Shown here piece by piece: positions 1 through 5,120 of a stretch of 6,013 nucleotides of DNA. A program made the position numbers and the translations under genes. Numbering within the stretch: the first letter of the stretch is position 1; each line of letters begins with the position of its first letter. The stretch comes from Fidelibacterota bacterium UBA1134. GTDB taxonomy: Bacteria; Fidelibacterota; Marinisomatia; Marinisomatales; S15-B10. Below the pieces are notes generated by a model. That model saw nothing but the letters and a program-made list of their open reading frames with translations, made no database searches and was not told the DNA's origin. The stretch spans positions 1-6,013 of the forward strand of contig DCAL01000111.1 in the NCBI GenBank assembly GCA_002311975.1. The letters run 5' to 3'.

Positions 1-661
1 TTTTCCGCTCATACTTTGTCTGATCAGATTGTTTGCAAGAAGTCTTCTGAAAGCATAACTGGCATATTGACTCCCACGATCAGAATGGAATATAGGTGAA
101 CCGGTCGGTCTTCTTTTTCTGATGGCTCTTTCCATTGCCTTTATCACTAAAGACTTTGTCATGCGTCTGTCTACTGACCAGCCAATAATCTCTCTGTTAT
201 GCGCGTCCATGACTTTAGCTAAATAGAGCCACCATCTGTATCAATGTAGGTAATGTCTCCTACCCACAGTCTATCAGGACCTTCTACAGCAAAAGCCTGT
301 CCCACTATATCTTCTGCAACAGGCAGCGTATGGTTTGAGTCGGTGGTGGCTTTAAACTTTCTTTGTGTCTTTGCCACGATGCCATTTGTTCTCATTAAAC
401 GAGCTACTCTGGGCTGTGAACAAGAAATTGACTGCCTGTGTAACGCCTGGGTGATTCTGGGACTTCCATAAACGCCCTTGTTTTCTGCATAAGTATCCTT
501 GATCTTGGCCAGCAGAAAGTCATTCTCCTTCTCTCGGTTGCTTTTACCCCGGTTCCTCCATTGGTAATAACCGGATGGAGTGACACCCAACATTTGGCAC
601 ATGGTGTGAACACGATGTGCACCTTTGCACCTTTATACCAATCTATGAATTTGAACTTCAT
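1..661 (-). pseudogene. IS3-family transposase OrfB (DDE integrase), broken by two frame changes and cut by the window edge
   Basis: Three frames must be joined to read this protein. Frame one starts MKFKFIDWYKGA at 661. After the duplicated octamer at 619-634 the reading resumes as HRVHTMCQMLGVTPSGYYQW, the usual OrfB N-terminus. That frame continues through the HTH_21-like segment and WVGDITYIDTD, which contains the first catalytic Asp (codon 255-257). Near 232-233 the frame changes again, giving WLYLAKVMDAHNREIIGWSV and then the second catalytic Asp in FHSDRGSQYAS (codon 79-81). The catalytic Glu would lie beyond the window. Removing one octamer and inserting one base restores a continuous family sequence. 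OrfB is the catalytic subunit, usually made as an OrfAB fusion, and these lesions should abolish transposition. Confidence 0.88.
619..634. repeat. 8-bp tandem duplication (GCACCTTT x2) inside orfB
   Basis: GCACCTTT occurs twice in direct succession at 619-626 and 627-634. On the coding (minus) strand this reads AAAGGTGC twice. Deleting one copy fuses MKFKFIDWYKG directly to AHRVHTMCQMLGV, the expected IS3 OrfB N-terminus. The duplication is therefore a secondary slippage-type mutation that shifted the frame. Confidence 0.9.
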
Positions 662-960
662 CTCCTTGCTTCTGAAAATATGCCCACGGCTTTTTTTAAA
701 ATGTTACGTTCTTCTTTCACCAACTCAAGCTCTCGTTTAAGTCGGGTCATCTCTGTTTCATACTCTGTTACTTTCCCATTACCGGGGAAACAGTTCCTGG
801 AGTCTTCCAGAAAAACTTTCTTCCAAACGTGAAGTGTGTTCTGGCTTACGCCAAGATCACGGGATACTTTGGCCACACCTTGATGTTTCTCTAAAATCAA
901 CTTCACCGCTGATACCTTAAAATCACGATCATAGGTCTTTCTACTTTGTTTCGTTTCCAT
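658..960 (-). CDS. IS3-family transposase OrfA (DNA-binding subunit)
   Basis: This encodes a protein of about 100 residues starting METKQSRKTYDRDFK. It has a helix-turn-helix near residues 12-50 (FKVSAVKLILEK, then VSRDLGVSQNTLHVWKKVF) and a leucine-zipper-like coiled coil (EMTRLKRELELVKEERNILK), as in IS3-family OrfA proteins that bind the element ends. An upstream in-frame ATG at 984 would add eight residues. The ATG at 960 is preferred because AGGGAG (965-970) lies four bases before it. The TGA stop (658-660) overlaps the orfB ATG as ATGA, which places orfB in the -1 frame. The reading frame is intact. Confidence 0.9.
   Translation of the reverse strand: METKQSRKTYDRDFKVSAVKLILEKHQGVAKVSRDLGVSQNTLHVWKKVFLEDSRNCFPGNGKVTEYETEMTRLKRELELVKEERNILKKAVGIFSEARR
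691..697 (-). promoter_or_regulatory. A7 slippery site for -1 programmed frameshifting (orfA to orfB)
   Basis: On the coding strand seven A residues read TTA AAA AAA GCC in the orfA frame, which is an A_AAA_AAA slippery heptamer. A -1 slip here continues without a stop codon through the orfA end into the orfB frame, reading ...RSKEMKFKF. IS3-family elements produce their OrfAB transposase this way. No stimulatory stem-loop was worked out. Confidence 0.6.
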
Positions 961-964
961 TTTG

Positions 965-970
965 CTCCCT
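965..970 (-). promoter_or_regulatory. Ribosome binding site of IS orfA
   Basis: AGGGAG on the minus strand lies four bases before the ATG at 960. It favours that start over the ATG at 984. Confidence 0.6.
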
Positions 971-1207
971 TTCAACTTATTCAAGTTAAAAAGTTGCTTG
1001 ACTTCATGTACACTTTTTTATACTAAGTCCAAATTCCACTTGACACAATTTAATTGACCCAGTCTTGTCAACAAATCATAATGCTACGGGGTCAGCGCTG
1101 TCTTGACGAGCAAAAACTTCAGCAAACTTCAGAGTGAAATTATTTGGATACATACCCTGAACAAACTCACCTCTATTGAAATCTGAGCTCATGGACACTC
1201 GGCAAAG

Positions 1208-1237
1208 CCCCTCCCTTAAATAATTGAGGCAGAGGGG
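1208..1237. other. Stable hairpin in the archease leader
   Basis: CCCCTC CCTTAA (1208-1219) pairs with TTGAGG (1224-1229) and GAGGGG (1232-1237). The result is a 12-bp stem with one T-G wobble, a two-base CA bulge and an ATAA loop. No T-run follows on either strand, so a simple intrinsic terminator is unlikely. It lies about 70 bases before the archease start. Confidence 0.55.
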
Positions 1238-1255
1238 GGAACGAGCAAGAGACAG

Positions 1256-1284
1256 TTGAATATGAATGGACCGCAAACTAAATT
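1256..1284 (+). promoter_or_regulatory. Possible sigma-70-type promoter for archease
   Basis: TTGAAT (1256-1261) and TAAATT (1279-1284) are separated by 17 bases, and each matches the consensus at four of six positions. This would start transcription close to 1291, giving a very short leader. The match is weak and could be chance. Confidence 0.25.
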
Positions 1285-1305
1285 GAGACTGGATTGATTG
1301 TAAGT

Positions 1306-1725
1306 ATGAGACCAAACTACAGAATCATCGATCACACTGCCGATGTCGGCATAGAAGTTTACGGCGAAGGACTGTCAGAATTAATGGAACATGCGGGAGA
1401 GGCTCTTTTCAGCATTATCACGGAGATCGACAGGGTTGAATCGTCAGTGAGTCGCAACATCACTGTTGAGACAGGAGAAAGTGAAGAAGTTCTGCGCAGC
1501 TGGCTGGAGCAACTTCTGTTGTACTTCAACACTGATGATTTTCTGTTCTCGAGATTTGAGATCATTCAGACTGATGACGGATCTTTCCGCTGCACCGCTG
1601 CGGGCGAGAGGTTAGACAGTGATCGTCATATTCTCCATACAGAAATAAAAGGAATTACATACCATCAGTATGAAGTAAGTCACGATGATAAAGGATGGCG
1701 CGCGAGGATTATTCTGGACGTTTGA
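1306..1725 (+). CDS. Archease, RtcB-activating protein
   Basis: This 139-residue protein fits the usual archease length. Archease promotes guanylylation of the RNA ligase RtcB and allows multiple turnover. The N-terminus has the family signature YRIIDHTADVGIEVYG with His10 and Asp13. The C-terminus ends in the conserved WRARIILDV with Asp138, and the clustered acidic residues at both ends are the known metal site of the family. An in-frame TTG at 1294 would add four residues. The ATG at 1306 is preferred because family members start just before this motif. The ribosome binding site is poor. The next gene downstream is rtcB, the expected partner, although 173 bases intervene. TGA here is a clear stop, which argues against a genome-wide TGA recoding. 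Confidence 0.93.
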   Translation: MRPNYRIIDHTADVGIEVYGEGLSELMEHAGEALFSIITEIDRVESSVSRNITVETGESEEVLRSWLEQLLLYFNTDDFLFSRFEIIQTDDGSFRCTAAGERLDSDRHILHTEIKGITYHQYEVSHDDKGWRARIILDV

Positions 1726-1767
1726 GAACGTGGCGGAGTTGAGTGCTCAGATATTCCTTTGGACAGC

Positions 1768-1834
1768 AATGAAACGAAGTGAAATTGTTGCAGATTTGGA
1801 GTACAATAATGGGACGAAATGGAATTATTGCAGA
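1768..1834 (+). repeat. Imperfect 27-base direct repeat between archease and rtcB
   Basis: Units at 1768-1794 and 1808-1834 share 22 of 27 bases with a 40-base period, and all five differences are A/G transitions. Both units end ATTGTTGCAGA or ATTATTGCAGA. They fill much of the 173-base gap between the two partner genes. The function is unknown. They could be a regulatory site, a leader structure or decayed sequence. Confidence 0.6.
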
Positions 1835-1898
1835 CTCGCAATGATTCGATCCAAGAAACCGGATCTCATCATTGCACTCCGGACCGATTCAGCTAAAC

Positions 1899-3338
1899 AT
1901 GAGTAACCTGAAGCAACTATCAGATTACATCTGGGAAGTCCCAAAGAGAGGCGGGATGCGGGTACCGGGGAGGATCTACGCCAGTCGCGAACTGATAGCG
2001 GACATCGAAAATGATCCGTGCGTTGACCAAGTCAGGAACGTAGCTCACCTCCCGGGGATCGTGAACTACTCTCTCGCCATGCCTGACATCCACTGGGGCT
2101 ACGGCTTTCCCATCGGCGGAGTGGCGGCCATGGACGCTGAAGACGGCGTCATCTCTCCCGGCGGGGTAGGATACGATATCAACTGCGGCGTGAGATTATT
2201 GGCAACAGACCTTCCTCTGGATGCGGTGCGCCCTCGCATCAGGCAGCTGTTGGCTCAACTTTTTCGGGATGTCCCTACGGGTGTAGGTTCGAAAGGCGCC
2301 ATCCCTAATCTTAGCGGGAATGACCTGAATCGGATCCTCGAAAATGGGGCGAGCCACGTGGTGAAGATGGGCTACGGCACCAAAGAGGACGTAGACTTCA
2401 TTGAGGAGAAAGGCTTCCTCACCGGCGCCGACGCCTCCCGAGTGAGTGAACATGCCAAGATCCGCGGCGCCAAGCAGATCGGCACCCTCGGCTCCGGCAA
2501 CCATTTTCTGGAAGTGGACACCATCGACGAAGTGTACGATGAGAAAGCCGCCGCAACACTTGGCATCGCGAAGGGAAAGATTGTTGTCCTGATACACTGC
2601 GGCTCCCGAGGGCTGGGATACCAGGTGTGCGCTGACTATTTGAAGACCACTCAGAAAGCGGTGGACAAGTACGGCATCGAACTTCCAGATCGACAGCTCG
2701 CCTGCGCCCCCATCCGCTCCGGTGAGGGACAATCCTATCTCGCCGCCATGCGTGCCGCCGCCAACTACGCGTTCGCCAACCGGCAGGTCATCAAGCATTT
2801 GACTGAGAAGGCTTTTCTGAAGGCACTCGGCCTAAGAGCAGAAGAGCTGCGGATGCGCCTCGTCTATGACATTTGCCACAACATCGCCAAGTTTGAGACG
2901 CACACGATCGACGGTAAAGAGGCAGAGGTGTGTGTCCATCGGAAAGGGGCCACACGTTCGTTTGGCCCCGGACACGCCGAACTCCCGGGCCGGTACAAAC
3001 CGGTCGGTCAGCCGGTGCTGGTCCCCGGCGATATGGGGCGGTACTCCTACCTTACAGTCGGTACCGAGAAGGCCATGACGGAGACATTCGGCTCGTCGTG
3101 CCACGGCGCGGGACGAATGATGAGTAGGAAGAAGTCGTCCAAGGTGAGTCGGGAAATGAATATGATCGAGGAGCTGAGGAAGCGTGGCGTTGAGATCATG
3201 GCGCGGGGTAAGCGCACCATCGCCGAGGAGATGCCGCACGCCTACAAGGACGTGGCCAGTGTGGTAGACGTGATGGATGGCGCCGGCATCAGCCGAAAAG
3301 TGGCACGGCTTAAGCCAATTGGCGTCATTAAGGGATAA
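1899..3338 (+). CDS. rtcB: RtcB, RNA-splicing ligase (3'-phosphate/5'-OH RNA ligase)
   Basis: This 479-residue protein matches the normal RtcB length. RtcB joins RNA 2',3'-cyclic phosphate or 3'-phosphate ends to 5'-OH ends, using GTP and Mn2+. The metal and nucleotide ligands are visible in order: Asp93 and Cys96 in GYDINCGVRLL, His202 in GSGNHFLEV, His233 in IHCGSRG, His328 in CHNIAKFE, and the guanylate-accepting His402 in SSCHGAGR. All catalytic residues are intact and the C-terminus PIGVIKG is complete. A TTG at 1872 would extend the N-terminus by nine residues. The ATG at 1899 fits the family, although no strong ribosome binding site precedes either. Archease lies just upstream, so RNA repair or tRNA-type ligation is the likely shared role. 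Stop is TAA. Confidence 0.97.
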   Translation: MSNLKQLSDYIWEVPKRGGMRVPGRIYASRELIADIENDPCVDQVRNVAHLPGIVNYSLAMPDIHWGYGFPIGGVAAMDAEDGVISPGGVGYDINCGVRLLATDLPLDAVRPRIRQLLAQLFRDVPTGVGSKGAIPNLSGNDLNRILENGASHVVKMGYGTKEDVDFIEEKGFLTGADASRVSEHAKIRGAKQIGTLGSGNHFLEVDTIDEVYDEKAAATLGIAKGKIVVLIHCGSRGLGYQVCADYLKTTQKAVDKYGIELPDRQLACAPIRSGEGQSYLAAMRAAANYAFANRQVIKHLTEKAFLKALGLRAEELRMRLVYDICHNIAKFETHTIDGKEAEVCVHRKGATRSFGPGHAELPGRYKPVGQPVLVPGDMGRYSYLTVGTEKAMTETFGSSCHGAGRMMSRKKSSKVSREMNMIEELRKRGVEIMARGKRTIAEEMPHAYKDVASVVDVMDGAGISRKVARLKPIGVIKG

Positions 3339-3344
3339 AAAAAA

Positions 3345-3369
3345 GTTCGAAGAACCAAGTTCCGAGAAC
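3345..3369. repeat. Regular array of alternating GTTC/GAAC half-sites
   Basis: GTTC, GAAC, GTTC and GAAC begin at 3345, 3352, 3359 and 3366, an exact 7-base period with three-base spacers. This makes two tandem inverted repeats of 11 bases, 14 bases apart, just after the rtcB stop. It could be an operator for the following gene or a weak terminator-like structure. No T-tract follows. Confidence 0.5.
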
Positions 3370-3371
3370 AA

Positions 3372-3389
3372 ATTCCCAAGGCTGGGAAT
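3372..3389. other. Small hairpin upstream of the RidA-like gene
   Basis: ATTCCCA (3372-3378) and TGGGAAT (3383-3389) form a perfect 7-bp stem with an AGGC loop. It lacks a following T-run, so intrinsic termination of the rtcB transcript is only a weak possibility. Confidence 0.4.
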
Positions 3390-3420
3390 ACAGAGACAAA
3401 ACCCTGTAGTAGCAAATGGA

Positions 3421-3427
3421 AAGGAGG
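3421..3427 (+). promoter_or_regulatory. Strong ribosome binding site of the RidA-like gene
   Basis: AAGGAGG lies six bases before the ATG at 3434. It decides that start over the in-frame ATG at 3416, which overlaps it. Confidence 0.85.
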
Positions 3428-3433
3428 CTAAAC

Positions 3434-3889
3434 ATGAGCCGAATCATAGTCATCGGTGTACTGTTAATGTTGTCGAATGGGTGTTCAGACGGCAGTGAAA
3501 AGAAGGGAGACGTTGCCTATCTCCAATCGGAGAGCTTCGCCGGCATGAATTACCCCTTCTCGGAGGCAGTACGGGTGGGGAATATGCTCTATCTCTCGGG
3601 GCAGATCGGTACACTGCCGAACTCAAATGAGATCATCGCTGGCGGTATCGGTCCTGAGACACGGCAGACCATGGAGAATATCAAGGACGTTCTGGAGCGC
3701 TACGGCTCGTCGCTGAACGAAGTCGTCAAGTGCACCTGCATGCTGGCGGCCATCTCCGAGTGGGGCGACATGAGCAAAGTTTACGCCGAGTTCTTTCCCG
3801 GTCATAAGCCGGCCCGCAGCGCTTTCGCAGGCACCGGCCTCGCTCTGGGTGCCAGAGTGGAGATTGAATGCTGGGCTACTATGGATTGA
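3434..3889 (+). CDS. RidA (YjgF/UK114) family protein with lipoprotein-type signal
   Basis: This 151-residue protein is longer than the usual RidA of about 128 because it carries an N-terminal export signal. Residues 1-17 (MSRIIVIGVLLMLSNGC) have a basic start, a hydrophobic core and a lipobox-like LSNGC ending at Cys17, so it is probably a lipid-anchored envelope protein. The RidA domain covers roughly residues 28-149. Conserved parts include SGQIG at 55-59, Arg128 in KPARSAF (equivalent to Arg105 of E. coli RidA) and Glu143 in RVEIECWA (equivalent to Glu120). RidA deaminates reactive enamine/imine intermediates, and Arg105 is essential for this. The Tyr of the GPY motif is Phe42 here (YPFSEA), so activity may differ. 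It probably heads a three-gene operon. Confidence 0.88.
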   Translation: MSRIIVIGVLLMLSNGCSDGSEKKGDVAYLQSESFAGMNYPFSEAVRVGNMLYLSGQIGTLPNSNEIIAGGIGPETRQTMENIKDVLERYGSSLNEVVKCTCMLAAISEWGDMSKVYAEFFPGHKPARSAFAGTGLALGARVEIECWATMD

Positions 3890-3896
3890 AGTAGTA

Positions 3897-4439
3897 ATGA
3901 CAGACCGTCTTAGAATCCTCTTTCTCATCGTAAACGTGGTAGGCGGCATCGCTGTGTTAGGAAGCTACGCCCACGGTCTGCTGACAGAGCTGGCACTGAG
4001 ACCGAAGCTGTGGGGTGGTGTACCCGAAGCGTGGCAACCGCTCTACACCGTTAACATGTTCCTGGCAGCGGGAGGTTACTTCTTCTTCACCACCCACTTC
4101 TTGATGCGGTCATTACCGTCAGGGACACTTTTTTTCAACAGACTTGGGTTTGAGTGGATCATCTTCCTCTACGCAGCTTTCCTCATCTCCTCTGCCCTCT
4201 GGATGCCCCTCACCTTCGCCATGCTGAAGGCTCCCAGCGATGGAACATGGCTGGCGATACGGTCGGTTCTCACCGTGACGGGTATAGCTTCTGTGACATT
4301 GCTGGTTTCACTCTTCGCCTCAAATGGTGAACGGGGCGAATGGCTCTTCTGGGCGGCGGTGACGGGGCTCGCCCCTTTCATAATTCAGACGGCGATTCTT
4401 GACGCCATCCTTTGGCCGCGGTACTTCCCTTTAAACTAG
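3897..4439 (+). CDS. Unrecognised five-helix integral membrane protein
   Basis: I do not recognise a family. The 180-residue protein shows about five hydrophobic segments at residues 7-29, 49-70, 86-110, 119-141 and 148-172, joined by short loops. The largest loop (30-48) contains LALRPKLWGGVPEAWQP. No signal peptide cleavage site, cysteine pair or obvious catalytic motif is visible. The only cysteine-free membrane framework gives no hint of a metal transporter such as MerC or MerT. The ATG at 3897 lies seven bases after the RidA-like stop, which suggests translational coupling. An upstream in-frame ATG at 3849 would overlap the RidA-like gene and is less likely. The TAG stop is immediately followed, in the same frame, by the ATG of the MerB-like gene. 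Confidence 0.8.
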   Translation: MTDRLRILFLIVNVVGGIAVLGSYAHGLLTELALRPKLWGGVPEAWQPLYTVNMFLAAGGYFFFTTHFLMRSLPSGTLFFNRLGFEWIIFLYAAFLISSALWMPLTFAMLKAPSDGTWLAIRSVLTVTGIASVTLLVSLFASNGERGEWLFWAAVTGLAPFIIQTAILDAILWPRYFPLN

Positions 4440-5114
4440 ATGCCGTTTAGTTCACGCGAAAGTGAGGTGCGTCTTTTCGTTTACCAACACTTTGTTGATA
4501 CTGCGGAAGCTCCGCCCGTCACGGCGATAACAAATGAGCTGACCATCACCAAAGCTGAGGTCGAGGCATCCCTCAAGGCATTGGAATCCCAACACGCCCT
4601 TGTGCTCAAACCGGGCAGTTTTGACATCTGGATGGCCCACCCATTCTCCGCTGTGCCAACATCGTATCCGGTGAAAACAGACCGACTGACTTACTATGCC
4701 AACTGCGCTTGGGACGCGCTCGGCATCCCCGCCATGCTCGGGATCGATTCAGAAACGGAGACTACCTGCCCCGATTGCGAGGTACCGCTCATCTTCGGCG
4801 TTCAGGATGGAAGACTTACCAGTTCAGAGGGTGTCATCCATTTTGCCGTGCCGCCACGAAAATTCTGGGACGACGTCGGTTTTACATGATCGACAATTCA
4901 ACTTTTCCGGTCGGAAAAGCATGTAGACAGATATCGAAAAAGAGAAGAAATTCTGAAGGGTAAGACAGTCTCCGTTGAAACCTGCTGGGCGTTAGCCAAG
5001 TTCTGGTATCCAGACAGGCTCCAAATTGATTGGCAACCCAAATCGGTGAAAAGGATTCAGACTATCTTTGATTCAATTGGGCTCGAAGGAGAATTCTGGT
5101 CTGTGGGCAACTGA
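4440..5114 (+). CDS. MerB/alkylmercury lyase-family selenoprotein, in-frame TGA read as selenocysteine (Sec150)
   Basis: The full frame codes for 224 residues, close to the 212 of classical MerB, if TGA 4887-4889 is read as selenocysteine. Residues about 5-65 form a helical, winged-helix-like domain (RLFVYQHFVDTAEAPPV). The lyase domain follows, with NCAWDALGIPAMLG giving Cys89 and Asp92, equivalent to catalytic Cys96 and Asp99 of MerB. After FWDDVGFT the TGA replaces the second catalytic Cys (Cys159), and STIQLFRSEKH continues the family pattern. The C-terminus (IFDSIGLEGEFW) is also family-like. MerB cleaves carbon-mercury bonds, but many relatives have unknown substrates. Cys110-Pro-Asp-Cys113 is an extra CxxC. 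There is no ribosome binding site, and the start abuts the TAG of the membrane gene, so translation is probably coupled. The 3' end is 6 bases from the convergent VOC gene. The alternative is a nonsense mutation. Confidence 0.85.
4887..4889 (+). other. In-frame UGA, proposed selenocysteine codon
   Basis: TGA lies between GFT and STIQLF, at the family's conserved catalytic cysteine (a change of TGC or TGT to TGA). The frame stays open for 74 further codons. TGA acts as a stop in the archease, RidA-like and pirin genes, so general recoding is not the explanation. Confidence 0.8.
4902..4919 (+). promoter_or_regulatory. Candidate bacterial SECIS element
   Basis: CTTTTCC (4902-4908) and GGAAAAG (4913-4919) pair perfectly over 7 bp, with a GGTC loop (4909-4912). 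The first loop G is preceded by 19 bases after the UGA. Bacterial SECIS elements lie just downstream of UGA inside the coding sequence and have a G-containing apical loop. The E. coli fdhF element has GGUCU at nearly the same distance. SelB would bind this hairpin. Part of the complementarity could come from the conserved coding motif LFRSE. Confidence 0.72.
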
Positions 5115-5120
5115 CTGATT

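Larger units (their letters stand above)
1..1070 (-). mobile_element. IS3-family insertion sequence, orfA-proximal part
   Basis: An intact orfA is followed by an overlapping, disrupted orfB with DDE transposase motifs, in the two-frame layout typical of the IS3 family. The element runs off the left edge of the window, so its downstream terminal repeat and the third catalytic residue (Glu) are not visible. The outer boundary upstream of orfA is uncertain. IS3-family ends begin TG, and a minus-strand reading starting TGACAAGACTGGG at 1070 would suit, as would a start at 1062. Without the other end, neither the terminal inverted repeat nor a target duplication can be confirmed. The element appears inactive because orfB carries two frame breaks. 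Confidence 0.8.
1071..1305. other. Non-coding leader between the IS and archease
   Basis: I see no convincing gene here. A short minus-strand frame (1076-1192, starting MSSDFNRGEFVQGMYP) has no recognised family and no good ribosome binding site. The stretch holds a strong hairpin (1208-1237) and a weak promoter-like pair just before archease. It probably contains the archease promoter and leader, and it may include debris from the IS insertion. Confidence 0.5.

Noticed and set aside
1..1078. CRISPR or toxin-antitoxin content in the left part
   Set aside because: There are no spaced direct repeats. All coding signal there is explained by IS3-family orfA and orfB.
1076..1315. Minus-strand 79-codon frame upstream of archease
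   Set aside because: No family is recognised, there is no ribosome binding site, and it crosses the leader hairpin and the archease start. It is probably chance.
1685..1906. 73-codon plus-strand frame bridging archease and rtcB
   Set aside because: It overlaps the archease C-terminus and the rtcB start in another frame and has no family likeness. The direct repeats explain part of its composition.
2196..2798. Long open frame of 200 codons opposite rtcB
   Set aside because: It is the complement shadow of a clearly conserved RtcB gene in GC-rich coding sequence and has no recognisable domains.
2832..3371. 179-codon minus-strand frame opposite the 3' part of rtcB
   Set aside because: This is a shadow of RtcB. 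It has low-complexity His/Arg-rich sequence and no ribosome binding site.
3372..3389. Intrinsic terminator after rtcB
   Set aside because: The 7-bp stem is real, but there is no T-run on the plus strand and the following bases are A/C-rich, so a terminator is not supported.
4440..4889. MerB-like gene ending at 149 residues
   Set aside because: This stop lacks the family's C-terminal third, while the same frame continues with family sequence to 5114 and a SECIS-like hairpin follows the TGA. A truncated gene is the less economical reading.
4887..4889. Genome-wide reassignment of TGA to an amino acid
   Set aside because: Archease, RidA-like and pirin genes end at TGA exactly where their families end, and the MerB-like gene itself ends in TGA.
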